Positions 48,379 through 57,213 of a stretch of DNA of 64,000 nucleotides are shown here, in pieces. Location: positions 17,189-81,188 of the forward strand of contig CAKZIX010000119.1 in the NCBI GenBank assembly GCA_936936565.1, given 5' to 3'. The position numbers and the translations under genes are program-made. The stretch is from an uncultured Nocardiaceae bacterium (lineage in GTDB: Bacteria; Actinomycetota; Actinomycetes; Mycobacteriales; Mycobacteriaceae). The notes beneath the pieces are model-generated. The model made no database searches. It was not told the origin of the DNA and was given only the letters and a program-made list of their open reading frames with translations. Positions within the stretch are counted from its first letter, which is position 1, and each line of letters starts with the position of its first letter.

Positions 48379-49242
48379 TCACCCCTTCACGCTGCCCGCC
48401 GTCAAGCCTCGGACGAAGTAGCGCTGCAGCGACACGAACACCAGCAGTGGTACTGCCATGGTGATGAACGCGCCCGCGGTGAGCAGGTTCCAGTCCTGCC
48501 CGAGGTTGCCGACCAGGTTGGACAGGTTCATCGTGACGGCTTCGTTCTTGCGGTCCAGGAACACCAGCGCCACGATCAGGTCGTTCCACACCCACAGGAA
48601 CTGGAAGATCGCGAACGCGGCCAGCGCGGGCACCGACATCGGCACGATCAGTCGCCAGAACGTGGTGAAGTGGCTGGCGCCGTCCACTTTGGCGGATTCG
48701 ATGATTTCGGCGGGCAGGCCCTGCATGTAGTTGCGCAGGATGTAGATGGCCAGTGGCATGCCGAAGCCGGTGTGTGCCAGCCAGACGGTGGCGAACTGGC
48801 CGGTCAGCCCCATACCGTTGAACAGCGACAGCAGCGGGATGAACGCCACCTGGATCGGCACCACCAGCAGTCCGACGAGCACGATGAACATGGTGTCGCG
48901 GCCGGGGAACTTCATGAACGTGAAGGCGTAGGCGGCGAACGCGGCGATCATGATCGGGATGATCGTCGACGGGATCGTGATCACCAGGCTGTTGATGAAC
49001 GCGCTCGCCATGCCCTCGCCGGAAAGCACCTCGTCGTAGTTGGACAGCGTCCACTGCGAGGTGTCGAACGGCTTGGCCAGCGCGGTCCACCACCCGGTGG
49101 ACAGCGCATCGTCGGCTTTGCGGAAGCTGGTGACGAGCAGCCCGAGCGTCGGGATCAGCCAGATCGCGCAGACGATCAGCAGGGTGAGTCCCGGAATCCA
49201 GGACCGCTTCTTGCGCACCGGCGCCTCTTTGCGGTGTTTCAC
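48379..49242 (-). CDS. Sugar ABC transporter permease, MalG/AglG-like
   Basis: A 287-residue inner-membrane permease with six spans. The EAA loop that contacts the ATPase is EIIESAKVDGASHFTTFWRLIVPMSVPA. The start is GTG at 49242, with GGGAG upstream, and it overlaps the partner permease stop by 4 bp. With 49239-50213 and the binding protein at 50283 it forms an alpha-glucoside-type importer. The operon lacks an ATPase, and 57328-58401 is the probable partner. Confidence 0.93.
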   Translation of the reverse strand: MKHRKEAPVRKKRSWIPGLTLLIVCAIWLIPTLGLLVTSFRKADDALSTGWWTALAKPFDTSQWTLSNYDEVLSGEGMASAFINSLVITIPSTIIPIMIAAFAAYAFTFMKFPGRDTMFIVLVGLLVVPIQVAFIPLLSLFNGMGLTGQFATVWLAHTGFGMPLAIYILRNYMQGLPAEIIESAKVDGASHFTTFWRLIVPMSVPALAAFAIFQFLWVWNDLIVALVFLDRKNEAVTMNLSNLVGNLGQDWNLLTAGAFITMAVPLLVFVSLQRYFVRGLTAGSVKG

Positions 49243-50213
49243 CGAGCTCCCTCTTCAGCTTTGTATCGCCGCACCTGGTAGATCATCACCGGCACCACGG
49301 CCAGCATGAGCAGCACGACGATGGCCGCGGCCTTGCCGTTGTGCCCGTAGCGGAAGAGTTCGGTGAAGAAGCGGTTGCCGATCACGTCGGTGCCGAAGTT
49401 GCCGCCGGTCATGACGTAGACGACGTCGAAGATCTTCATGACCAGGATCAGCACCGTGATGAAGACGGTGACGATGGTGCCCCAGATCTGCGGCACGATC
49501 ACGCGGAAGAAGATCTGGCGTTCGTTGGCGCCGTCGATGCGGGCGGCCTCGATGGTGTCGACGGGCACGCTCTTGATGCCGGCGGACAGCAGCACCATCG
49601 CGAAGCCGGCCTGCAGCCAGATCAGGATGACCATGAGCAGCAGGTCGTTGATGTTGAACTGGCTCTGCTGCAGCCAGGACACCGGGTCGAAGCCGAGCCA
49701 GGTCCAGAAGGCGTTGAGGATGCCGACCTGCGGGCGCCCGGCCGGGTCCTGGGCGTAGACGAAGCGCCAGATGGTGGCCGCGCCGACGAAGCTGATCGCC
49801 ATCGGCAGGAAGATCGCGGACTTGACGAGCTTTTCGGAACGATCGCCGAGGCGGTCGGCCAGCGCGGCGACGGCGAGGCCGACGATCACGACCACGGTCG
49901 GCACCACGATGATCCACAGCACGTTGTTGACGAGCGTTTCGCGGAAGCCGGATTCGCCGAGCAGGTCGGCGTAGTTCTCCAGGCCGACGAAGTTCTGCCC
50001 GCGGCGGTCGTAGAAGCTTTCGAGGATGGTGCGCAGCGCCGGGTACACCAGCAAGGCCCCGACGAGCAGCACCGCAGGTCCGACGAATACGAAGGGCCGC
50101 AACCGCTTTGCCCACGGAGTGCGCTCGACGACGAAGTTGAGCAGCCAGTAGAAAAGCAGAGCTCCGCCGACACCACCACCGATCGCGATGGCCGCGTTGA
50201 GAACCTTCAGCAC
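49239..50213 (-). CDS. Sugar ABC transporter permease, MalF/AglF-like
   Basis: A 324-residue permease. Residues 8-28 form an extra N-terminal span (IAIGGGVGGALLFYWLLNFVV), followed by the six-span core. The EAA loop is DTIEAARIDGANERQIFFRVIVPQIWG. FVGLENYADLLGESGFRETLVNN is typical of the first periplasmic loop. It is translationally coupled to the second permease (4-bp overlap). A hairpin in front of it probably lowers its expression relative to the binding protein. Confidence 0.93.
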   Translation of the reverse strand: MLKVLNAAIAIGGGVGGALLFYWLLNFVVERTPWAKRLRPFVFVGPAVLLVGALLVYPALRTILESFYDRRGQNFVGLENYADLLGESGFRETLVNNVLWIIVVPTVVVIVGLAVAALADRLGDRSEKLVKSAIFLPMAISFVGAATIWRFVYAQDPAGRPQVGILNAFWTWLGFDPVSWLQQSQFNINDLLLMVILIWLQAGFAMVLLSAGIKSVPVDTIEAARIDGANERQIFFRVIVPQIWGTIVTVFITVLILVMKIFDVVYVMTGGNFGTDVIGNRFFTELFRYGHNGKAAAIVVLLMLAVVPVMIYQVRRYKAEEGAR

Positions 50214-50238
50214 GCGCAGAACCCTAACAGTCGAGTGC

Positions 50239-50275
50239 GGTGCCGCTCGTGCATCTGCCGAGCCCGAGCGGCACC
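50239..50275 (-). terminator. Attenuator-like hairpin between binding-protein and permease genes
   Basis: GGTGCCGCTCG pairs perfectly with CGAGCGGCACC over a 15-nt loop, 8 bp after the binding-protein stop. Such hairpins set the excess of binding protein over permease. Confidence 0.68.
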
Positions 50276-50282
50276 GGACGAA

Positions 50283-51581
50283 TTACTTCTTGGGCCAGCT
50301 ACTTTCGATGCCGTCGAAGGTCTGGTTCAGGTTCTGCTGACCGCTGATCCAGGCCACCATGCCCTTCCAGAAAGTGCCCGCACCGACCTCGGCCGGCATC
50401 AGGTCGGAGCCGTCGAAGCGGAAGGCCTGCGCGCTCAGCGCGAGCGTGGCGATCTGCTTGGTGGTCTCCGACGGGTACTGGCTGGCGTCGAAGCTCTTGT
50501 GCGGGGAGATCCAGCCGCCGTCCTTGATCGCGGCGGTGCCGAAGGTGGACGCGGTGAGCTTCTGCAGCACCTTCTTGGCGTTGTCGTTGTTCGGGTTCAT
50601 CAGCGACGCCAGGTCGCCACCGCCGACGATCGAATTGCCTTGCACCGCACCGCCTTCGACGGGCGGCAGCACGAAGACGCCGACCTCACCGGACAGGTCG
50701 GCCTTCACCTTGTCCGGGAACAGGGAGGTGATGAAGTCGGAGATGCGGTTGAAGTAGCAGCCGGGCTTCTCGTCGAACATCGGGTTGGCGGCCTTGCCGA
50801 ACGGCGTGTTCAGGATGCCCGCGTTACCGCCCAGCACGTTGCCCGGGGTGAGGGCGATCTGCTGGAAGTATTCGGCGGCCTTCTTGATCTTCGGATCGTT
50901 GAACGGGATCTGGTGCGAGGTCCACTGGTCGTAGGCCTCGGGCCCGGCCGAGCGCAGCACGTAGTCTTCGATCCAGTCGGTGGCGACCCAGCCGGTGCTG
51001 TCTTCGGACTCGATGCCGATGCACCACGGGGTGGTGCCCCCGGCCTTGATCCGGTCGGTCAGCGCGATCAGCTCGGCGTGCGTCTTGGGCACTTGGTAGC
51101 CGGCCTTCTCGAAGGCCTTCTTCGGGTACCAGACGAGGCTCTTGACGGCGAGGCGGATCGGCGCGCCGAGGGTCTTGCCGTCCTTCTTGGTGGCGTCGAG
51201 GATGCCCGGAACCAGGCTCGACTCGAGCGACTTGACGTCCACGCCCGCGTCTTCGAGCGGGGTGACCGCGCCGCCGGCGGCGACGTCCTGGAGCAGACCG
51301 GGCTGCGGGAACAGCGCGATGTCGGGGGCGTTGCCGCCCTGCACCCGGGACCGGATCACCGTGGCGAAGTCCTTGGGGGCCTGATAGTTGATCTTGATGC
51401 CGGTCTCTTTGCTGATCTCTTCGAGCGCCTTCTCGAGCTGCTTGCCCTCCGGGCCGCCGATGTCGCCGAGAATCTCGACCGCACCGTTGTCGCTGTCGGA
51501 TCCCTCGCCGACACACCCGGTGAGGGCAAGGGCGAGCGCGACGCCGACGACGCCGACTCGGCCGATCCTGCCAATCTTCAT
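50283..51581 (-). CDS. Alpha-glucoside-type ABC transporter substrate-binding lipoprotein (AglE-like)
   Basis: A 432-residue extracytoplasmic binding protein. The signal ends in lipobox ALTGC at residue 23. The mature protein opens with VEILGDIGGPEGKQLEKALEE. Further family features are APDIALFPQPGLLQDVAAGG, TTPWCIGIESEDSTGWVATDWIED and VQGNSIVGGGDLASLM, which recall AglE/alpha-glucoside proteins. The ATG at 51581 has a strong AGGAGGAGTAG site. Three tandem GTGGC-GCCAC dyads lie directly upstream, the nearest touching the ribosome site. It heads the transporter operon. Confidence 0.92.
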   Translation of the reverse strand: MKIGRIGRVGVVGVALALALTGCVGEGSDSDNGAVEILGDIGGPEGKQLEKALEEISKETGIKINYQAPKDFATVIRSRVQGGNAPDIALFPQPGLLQDVAAGGAVTPLEDAGVDVKSLESSLVPGILDATKKDGKTLGAPIRLAVKSLVWYPKKAFEKAGYQVPKTHAELIALTDRIKAGGTTPWCIGIESEDSTGWVATDWIEDYVLRSAGPEAYDQWTSHQIPFNDPKIKKAAEYFQQIALTPGNVLGGNAGILNTPFGKAANPMFDEKPGCYFNRISDFITSLFPDKVKADLSGEVGVFVLPPVEGGAVQGNSIVGGGDLASLMNPNNDNAKKVLQKLTASTFGTAAIKDGGWISPHKSFDASQYPSETTKQIATLALSAQAFRFDGSDLMPAEVGAGTFWKGMVAWISGQQNLNQTFDGIESSWPKK

Positions 51582-51594
51582 CTGCTACTCCTCC

Positions 51595-51668
51595 TGTGGC
51601 CGACACCACCAGTGATTCGGTGTGGCTGACGCCACGGTAGTTCGGTGTGGCTCACGCCACGTTGTCAT
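51595..51668. promoter_or_regulatory. Three tandem dyads in the leader of the alpha-glucoside operon
   Basis: GTGGCCGACACCAC (51596), GTGGCTGACGCCAC (51622) and GTGGCTCACGCCAC (51647) are spaced 25-26 bp apart. They share flanks TTCGGTGTGGC. They end just upstream of the ribosome site of the binding-protein gene. A sugar-responsive repressor array is the simplest reading. Confidence 0.6.
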
Positions 51669-51818
51669 GTGGGCGCGTGCTGCGATCACACTAGGCCAAT
51701 ACCTTGTTCCGGAGCAGTTGTCTGGCGCTGGTCGTGCACCCGACGGCTGCGAAGCAGCCGCCTGGCAAAGTCCTAGTAGATTGGTTGCGCGCCAAACGCC
51801 GGGAGCGAGCGGAGGGCA

Positions 51819-52556
51819 ATGGGCACGGACAAGTTGCTGACCCGCATCGGCGGGCTCTTGCGACAGGCGGAGTCGACCGACAACGAACACGAGGCCGAAG
51901 CGTTTCTGGCGGCGGCACAACGGCTGGCGACGCGTTCGGCTATCGACCTGGCGGTGGCGCGGGCGCACATCGCCGATCGGGAACGCCGCCCGGTGCCCGC
52001 CCAGCGCATGATTCGCATCGGCGAGGCGGGCAAGAAGGGTCTGCGCACCTACGTGCAACTGTTCGTCAACATCGCCGCCGCCAACGACGTGCGCTGCGAT
52101 GTCACCTCCACCTCGACGCAGGTTTTCGCATTCGGTTTCGACACCGATATCGATGCGTGCGAGGCGTTGTACGCGAGCTTGATCGTGCAGATGGTGCGGG
52201 CCAGCGACGCCTACATCAAGTCGGGGGCATACCGGGCGGCCGGTGTGGCCGGGGTGACCGCGCGGCTGAACTTTCAGTTGGCCTTCGCCCAGCGCATCGG
52301 GCAGCGGCTGGCGGCCGCCAAGGCCGAGACTGTGGAGGCCGTGCGCCACACGCCCGGCACCGCGGTCGCGTTGCGCGACAAGGAGCTCGAGCTCGTCGAC
52401 TACTACCAGCGCGCATCCCGGGCGCGCGGTAGCTGGCGGGGCTCGCGGGTGGCGCGTTCGGACGCCGCGCAGCGCGCCGGAGACCGTGCCGGACGTGCGG
52501 CGCGGCTGGGCAACTCCGGCGAGCTCGGAGGCGCGCGTGGCGAGCTCCCGGGATAG
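51819..52556 (+). CDS. DUF2786 protein
   Basis: A 245-residue protein. The N-terminal DUF2786 motif is LLTRIGGLLRQAESTDNEHEAEAFLAAAQRLATRSAIDLAVAR in part. A domain follows that contains YVQLFVNIAAANDVRC, AFGFDTDIDACEALYASL and FQLAFAQRIGQRLA. The tail is Arg/Ala-rich and disordered (SRVARSDAAQRAGDRAG). The function is unknown. It overlaps the metallopeptidase-like gene by 20 bp, a pairing common in actinobacteria. Confidence 0.85.
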   Translation: MGTDKLLTRIGGLLRQAESTDNEHEAEAFLAAAQRLATRSAIDLAVARAHIADRERRPVPAQRMIRIGEAGKKGLRTYVQLFVNIAAANDVRCDVTSTSTQVFAFGFDTDIDACEALYASLIVQMVRASDAYIKSGAYRAAGVAGVTARLNFQLAFAQRIGQRLAAAKAETVEAVRHTPGTAVALRDKELELVDYYQRASRARGSWRGSRVARSDAAQRAGDRAGRAARLGNSGELGGARGELPG

Positions 52557-53025
52557 CCAGCGCGGCCGCGTGTACGACGCCGAAGACCTCGTGTTGCGGG
52601 TGTTCGACGGCGCCGATCGCAACGGGCTGCGTACCGTGACGGTGCTCGGCTCCCAGCTCACCTTGCCGGTGGAGCGCCGGTTCGGCTCGGCAGCCGCGGT
52701 GCAGCACTACGCCGATCGCGTGCTGGGCCTGAATTGGGTTCGCGCACAGTGGAATCCGGGATCGTTGCGGGTGCGCCCGCGAGCTGGGCAGCAGGCCGCT
52801 CACTACGAGACGGGCACTGCGACGATCGCGGTACCCGAGCGCGGCACGTGGGCACTGCGCGAATTCGTGGTGCTGCACGAGATCGCACACCACCTCGAGC
52901 CCGCGGCCGCACACGGCCCGGCATTCGTGAGTGCCTATCTGGAACTGGTCGACGGAATCATCGGCAGCGAGGCCGCGTTCTTGTTGCGAACCACGTTGGC
53001 GGAGTGTGGAGTTCGATTCGGCTGA
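52537..53025 (+). CDS. TIGR04338-type metallohydrolase
   Basis: A 162-residue protein with the zinc motif EFVVLHEIAHHLEP (HExxH) near residue 108 and a downstream third-ligand candidate in AAAHGPAFVSAYLELVD. The start is GTG at 52537, with GGAGG six bases upstream inside the DUF2786 gene. It also has SLRVRPRAGQQAAHYETG. No signal peptide, so cytoplasmic. The coupled DUF2786 partner suggests a shared process, which is unknown. Confidence 0.85.
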   Translation: MASSRDSQRGRVYDAEDLVLRVFDGADRNGLRTVTVLGSQLTLPVERRFGSAAAVQHYADRVLGLNWVRAQWNPGSLRVRPRAGQQAAHYETGTATIAVPERGTWALREFVVLHEIAHHLEPAAAHGPAFVSAYLELVDGIIGSEAAFLLRTTLAECGVRFG

Positions 53026-53101
53026 GGCCGCGATCCAGGCATTCCGGGCAGGTCGGTTCCGATCCCGAGAGCTGCGCCCGAATTCCTGGCATGCTGTGCG
53101 C

Positions 53102-53680
53102 ATGGGAGTGAGTCTGGGCAAGGGCGGCAACGTTTCACTGACCAAGCAGGCCCCCAACCTGAAGCGCATTGCGGTCGGGTTGGGCTGGGACGTGCGCACC
53201 ACCTCCGGCGCCGAGTTCGACCTGGACGCCAGCGCCCTGATCACCGGCGAGAACCGAAAGGTGCTGTCGGACGCGCACTTCGTCTTCTACAACAACCTGC
53301 GCTCGCCCGACGGTTCGATCGAGCACACCGGCGACAATCTCACCGGCGAGGGGGAGGGCGACGACGAGGTGATCAACGTCGATCTCGACGCGGTGCCGCC
53401 CAACGTCGCGTTCGTCGTGTTCCCGGTGTCGATTCACGAGGCCGACGAGCGCCGCCAGTCCTTCGGCCAGGTGCGCAACGCGTTCATCCGCGTGGTCGAT
53501 CGCGACACCAACATCGAACTCACCCGCTACGACCTGTCCGAAGACGCCTCGAGCGAAACCGCGATGGTCTTCGGCGAGTTGTACCGTCGCGGCGCGGAGT
53601 GGAAGTTCCGGGCCATCGGCCAGGGCTACGCGTCCGGGCTGCGCGGGATCGCACTGGATTTCGGCGTCAGCGTCGGCTGA
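53102..53680 (+). CDS. terD: TerD-family calcium-binding stress protein (second canonical copy)
   Basis: A 192-residue single-domain TerD. It has MGVSLGKGGNVSLTKQAPNL, FDLDASALITGE, LTGEGEGDDEVINVDLDAV and AMVFGELYRRGAEWKFRAIGQGYASGL. All calcium-site acids are present. The protein is very close to that at 23601 but is unlinked to the main Ter region. The ATG at 53102 has no ribosome site, so leaderless expression is likely. It follows the HExxH gene by 76 bp and precedes the ROK kinase. Confidence 0.94.
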   Translation: MGVSLGKGGNVSLTKQAPNLKRIAVGLGWDVRTTSGAEFDLDASALITGENRKVLSDAHFVFYNNLRSPDGSIEHTGDNLTGEGEGDDEVINVDLDAVPPNVAFVVFPVSIHEADERRQSFGQVRNAFIRVVDRDTNIELTRYDLSEDASSETAMVFGELYRRGAEWKFRAIGQGYASGLRGIALDFGVSVG

Positions 53681-53729
53681 GCGCCATTCGGGTGACGCCG
53701 GCACGTCGCGTGATCGACAATGGTTGACC

Positions 53730-54752
53730 ATGAGCGACGACTGGTACGTGGTGGGCCTGGACAACGGCGGCACCAAGAACGCGGGCACCGTGCTCGATCG
53801 CGAGGGCAAGTTCCTCGTGGACCGAATGCTCGAGTCGCCCAGCCGCGTACTCGAGGGACCGGCGGTTGCCGTCGAGGCGCTCGCTCAGGCGCTGGAGAAC
53901 GTGCTGACGGTCACCGACATCTCCATGGACAAGGTGCGCGCCGTCGGGCTGGACACCCCGGGTCCGGCCAGCGCGGAGGGAGTCATCTCGTCGATGGGAT
54001 CGACCAACTTCTCGCTGCCCGAGTGGCGCAGCTTCGACATCCGGTCGGCGCTGGAGAAGCGCATCGGCAAACCGGTCGTCTACACCAACGACGCCAACGC
54101 CGCCGCGCTCTACGCCCACCACACCCACTTCGGCGCGCAAGCCACCGCGTTCTCGTCGGTGTCGGCGATCATCGGCACCGGCCTCGGTGGCGGACTGGTG
54201 GAGTCGGGCGCGGTGATCGCCGGGCGCTCGGGCATGGCGGGCGAGCTGGGGCATGTGTTCGTCCCGATGGACGGCCTGCTGGCCGAGGGGCAGCCGACGC
54301 CGCGCTGCAATTGCGGCCAGTACGCCGACGCGGAGAGCGTCGCCTCGCTCACCGGCATTCAGAACAACCTGCTGCCGTTCTGGCTGACCCGCTACCCGGA
54401 CCATCCGCTGCACCGCATCGAGGGCGCCAAAGACCGGGCGAAGCAGGTCCGGACGCTGGCCGAGAACGGGGACGAGTTGTCCCGCAAGATCTTTGCGCAG
54501 CAGGCGATGGCGATCGGGCGGTTGTTCACCATCGCGGCAAACTTCACCGACCCCACCGCCTACTTCGTGGGTGGCGGCGTCGTGGAGGCCGGCGTGGAGT
54601 TCCGCGAATGGTTCCTGGCGACGGTGCGCGCCAACACGGGTCTGCGGGAAGAGCAGGCGAAGGTGTCCACGATCGCGACGGTGCCCGACCTGGACATGGC
54701 CGGGGCACGCGGATCTGCCCTAGCCGCAATGGCTTACGCCAACTCGCACTGA
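53730..54752 (+). CDS. ROK-family sugar kinase with altered zinc motif
   Basis: A 340-residue ROK kinase (glucokinase-like). The ATP-phosphate loop is VVGLDNGGTKNAGTVL. The catalytic Asp is in VVYTNDANAAALYAH, and IIGTGLGGGLVESGAVIAGRSGMAGELGHVFV carries the ROK His. The usual zinc motif CxCGxxGCxE is here RCNCGQYADAES: the third Cys is missing. FVGGGVVEAGVEFREWF closes the fold. The start is ATG at 53730. Sugar kinase function fits the nearby alpha-glucoside importer. Confidence 0.88.
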   Translation: MSDDWYVVGLDNGGTKNAGTVLDREGKFLVDRMLESPSRVLEGPAVAVEALAQALENVLTVTDISMDKVRAVGLDTPGPASAEGVISSMGSTNFSLPEWRSFDIRSALEKRIGKPVVYTNDANAAALYAHHTHFGAQATAFSSVSAIIGTGLGGGLVESGAVIAGRSGMAGELGHVFVPMDGLLAEGQPTPRCNCGQYADAESVASLTGIQNNLLPFWLTRYPDHPLHRIEGAKDRAKQVRTLAENGDELSRKIFAQQAMAIGRLFTIAANFTDPTAYFVGGGVVEAGVEFREWFLATVRANTGLREEQAKVSTIATVPDLDMAGARGSALAAMAYANSH

Positions 54753-54832
54753 TTACCCCGGAGGTAATCGACTCTCGCACCGGGCGCCGCCAAGGTAGAA
54801 GGCGACCGGCAGGAAGCGAGAGAGGAAATCTC

Positions 54833-55195
54833 ATGAATGAGTTCGATCAGATTGTGGCCCAATACATTTCGGTGTGGAACGAGAGCGATGCGGGCGCCCG
54901 CCGGGTGGCCGTCGACAAGCTGTTCGCCGCCGAGGGCCGCTACATCGACCCGCTGACCGCGGCAGTGGGCAGGGACGGAATCGACGCGATGATCGCGGGC
55001 GCGCAGGCACAGTTCGCCGGGTTGACGTTCTCGTTGGCCGGCACCGTCGACGCGCATCACGATCTGGCGCGATTCCAGTGGGCGTTGGGACCGGCCGGCG
55101 GCGAGGCCGTGGCCATCGGATTCGACGTCGTCGAGCGCAACGCCGACGGGCAGCTCACACAGGTGCTCGGGTTCCTCGACAAGATGCCGGGCTGA
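54833..55195 (+). CDS. SnoaL-like/NTF2-fold protein
   Basis: A 120-residue cone-fold protein starting MNEFDQIVAQYISVWNESD at 54833, with AGAGGAA upstream. It contains YIDPLTAAVGRDGIDAMIAGA and ARFQWALGPAGGEAVAIGFDVV. The NTF2-like cavity proteins act as cyclases, isomerases or ligand binders; which one is unknown here. It is 80 bp after the ROK gene, and a strong bidirectional terminator follows. Confidence 0.85.
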   Translation: MNEFDQIVAQYISVWNESDAGARRVAVDKLFAAEGRYIDPLTAAVGRDGIDAMIAGAQAQFAGLTFSLAGTVDAHHDLARFQWALGPAGGEAVAIGFDVVERNADGQLTQVLGFLDKMPG

Positions 55196-55202
55196 ACCGC
55201 GT

Positions 55203-55233
55203 CGGCCGCGCACCCCGAGCGGGTGCGCGGCCG
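55203..55233. terminator. Bidirectional hairpin terminator
   Basis: CGGCCGCGCACCC pairs perfectly with GGGTGCGCGGCCG over CGAGC, between the convergent SnoaL-like and thiolase genes. Confidence 0.85.
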
Positions 55234-55239
55234 TCGGTG

Positions 55240-56439
55240 TCAAAGCAGCTCGTAGATCGTGGCGTTCGCCAAACCGCCTGCCTCACACATGGTTTGCAGG
55301 CCGTAGCGGACGCCACGCTGGCGCATCGCGTGCACCAAGGTGGTCGCCAGCCGGGCACCGCTGGCCCCCAGCGGGTGGCCGATGGCCAGGGCACCGCCGT
55401 TGACGTTGACCTTGTTCAGGTCGGCGCCGGTGTCGTGGGCCCAGGCCAGCACGACCGGCGAGAATGCCTCGTTCACCTCGAACAGGCCGATGTCGTCGAT
55501 GCCGAGTCCGGCGCGCTGCAACACCTTTCGCGTTGCGGGGATGACGGCGGTCAGCATCAGCAGCGGATCGTCGCCGGCGACGGCGAAACTGTGCACCCGG
55601 GCCAGGGGAGTCAGTCCGAGCTCGCGTGCCTTGTCGCTGTTCATGACCAGGGTGGCGGCGCTGCCGTCGTTGATCGGGCTCGAGTTCGCGGCGGTGATGT
55701 GCCAGCCGATCTGCGGGAAGCGTTGGGCCATCGCCGCGTCGTAGAAGGCGGGGCGCAGCTGGCCCAGAGATTCGAGCGTGCCGCCGACGCGGATGCCCTC
55801 GTCGGTCTGCAGGCCGTGCAAGGGTGCGAGTTCGCCGTCGAACAGCCCGTCCTTGGTGGCCTTGGCCGCGAGATCGTGGCTACGCACAGCGAATTCGTCG
55901 AGCTGTGCGCGACCGAATCCCCACTTGGCGGCGATCAGCTCGGCGCTGATGCCTTGCGGCACCCAGGAGCGGTCCACGCCGTCGGCGGCGTGCGCCGCGT
56001 CCGGGTAGCGCTGCCCGAAGCCGACGCCGCCGAGGTCTGCCGCGCCGATTGCGTTGCTGCCCATGGGAACTCGGCCCATGGATTCGACACCGGCGGCGAC
56101 CACCACATCGTAGGCACCGGCGATGACGCCCTGCGCGGCGAAGTGGATGGCCTGCTGGCTGCTGCCGCACTGGCGATCGACGGTGGTGGCGGGCACCGAT
56201 TCCGGGTAGCCGGCGGCCAGCGCCGCGCGGCGGGTGACGTTGACGCCCTGTTCACCCACTTGGGTGACCACGCCGCCGATCACGTCGTCGATGCGGGCCG
56301 GGTCGATGCCCGTGCGGTCGACGAGTGCGCGCAGGCTGTGCGCGAACAAGTCGACCGGGTGCACGTCGTGCAGGGCCCCATTCGGCTTGCCCTTGCCGAT
56401 CGGAGTGCGGACCGCGTCGACGATGACTGCGTCTGCCAT
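55240..56439 (-). CDS. Thiolase (acetyl-CoA C-acyltransferase, FadA-like)
   Basis: Thiolytic cleavage of 3-ketoacyl-CoA in beta-oxidation or a related catabolic route. It has 399 residues. The nucleophile Cys is in TTVDRQCGSSQQAIHF. The general-base His is in NGGALAIGHPLGASGARL, and the second Cys is in LQTMCEAGGLANA. It starts MADAVIVDAVRTPIGKG at 56439 with AGAGGAA upstream. It is divergent from an HxlR regulator 87 bp away, which probably controls it through the AGTCAGC dyad. Confidence 0.93.
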   Translation of the reverse strand: MADAVIVDAVRTPIGKGKPNGALHDVHPVDLFAHSLRALVDRTGIDPARIDDVIGGVVTQVGEQGVNVTRRAALAAGYPESVPATTVDRQCGSSQQAIHFAAQGVIAGAYDVVVAAGVESMGRVPMGSNAIGAADLGGVGFGQRYPDAAHAADGVDRSWVPQGISAELIAAKWGFGRAQLDEFAVRSHDLAAKATKDGLFDGELAPLHGLQTDEGIRVGGTLESLGQLRPAFYDAAMAQRFPQIGWHITAANSSPINDGSAATLVMNSDKARELGLTPLARVHSFAVAGDDPLLMLTAVIPATRKVLQRAGLGIDDIGLFEVNEAFSPVVLAWAHDTGADLNKVNVNGGALAIGHPLGASGARLATTLVHAMRQRGVRYGLQTMCEAGGLANATIYELL

Positions 56440-56467
56440 GACGATTCCTCTCACTATGCGTTCGCAA

Positions 56468-56489
56468 AGTCAGCCTACGCGCGCTGACT
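56468..56489. promoter_or_regulatory. Inverted repeat between thiolase and HxlR genes
   Basis: AGTCAGC at 56468-56474 is repeated inverted as GCTGACT at 56483-56489, with another TAGTCAGG at 56501. It lies in the 87-bp divergent promoter, the expected site for the HxlR protein. Confidence 0.55.
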
Positions 56490-56526
56490 ACTTCCTGCCA
56501 TAGTCAGGTGGCGTACACTGGATCAC

Positions 56527-57018
56527 ATGCCCGCCGTCATGGAAGGACCGCTTCGCGATCTGAACGCCTGGAACCCGGTAGGGTGCTCCATCGCCAAGGC
56601 ACTCGACCTCGTCGGCAACAAGACCGTGCTGCTGATCCTGCGCGAAGCCTATTACGGCACAACACGTTTCGAGTCTTTCGCGCGCCGGGTAGCGGTCACC
56701 GACGCGGTGCTGGCCAAGCACCTGCGCAAGATGGCCGACATCGGCCTGCTGGAGCGCCGGCCCTACCAGAACCCCGGCCAGCGCACCCGCCACGAATACG
56801 TACTCGCCCCGATGGGCCGCGACCTGGTCCCCGTCGTATTCGCGCTCTGGCAATGGGGCAACAAGTATCTCCAGGAGGACGGCGGCCCGTTGCACGTCGT
56901 CGACCACTCCGGCGCACAGGTGCGCGTCGGCCTGCGCTCGGATCGGGACCTCGATCTCGAAGACGTCCACGTGCGCGTCAATCGAGCTTGGCTGCGCAAA
57001 CACCGCCCGCGCACCTGA
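56527..57018 (+). CDS. HxlR-family transcriptional regulator
   Basis: A 163-residue winged-helix regulator. The typical Cys is in WNPVGCSIAKALDLVGNKTVLLILREAYYG. The recognition helix region is AVTDAVLAKHLRKMADIGLLERRPY, and the wing ends TRHEYVLAPMGRDL. A 40-residue tail follows the helix-turn-helix core. HxlR proteins often sense electrophiles or redox state through the N-terminal Cys. It is divergent from the thiolase gene. A short-repeat region follows. Confidence 0.9.
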   Translation: MPAVMEGPLRDLNAWNPVGCSIAKALDLVGNKTVLLILREAYYGTTRFESFARRVAVTDAVLAKHLRKMADIGLLERRPYQNPGQRTRHEYVLAPMGRDLVPVVFALWQWGNKYLQEDGGPLHVVDHSGAQVRVGLRSDRDLDLEDVHVRVNRAWLRKHRPRT

Positions 57019-57213
57019 CGCCCGCGCGCCGCACGCACCCGGCCCCAGCGCGTCGTCCCGCCGCCACCTCCCGCGCACCCAACCGCAGCGCAACGGACCA
57101 TTCGCTGCGCACCCGACCCAGCGCGTCGGCCGCGACGACCAGCGCACCCCAACCATCGACGAGCGTGCCGTCGTGGCGGAAATCCGCACCGAATCCCGCC
57201 CTCACAGCACACT

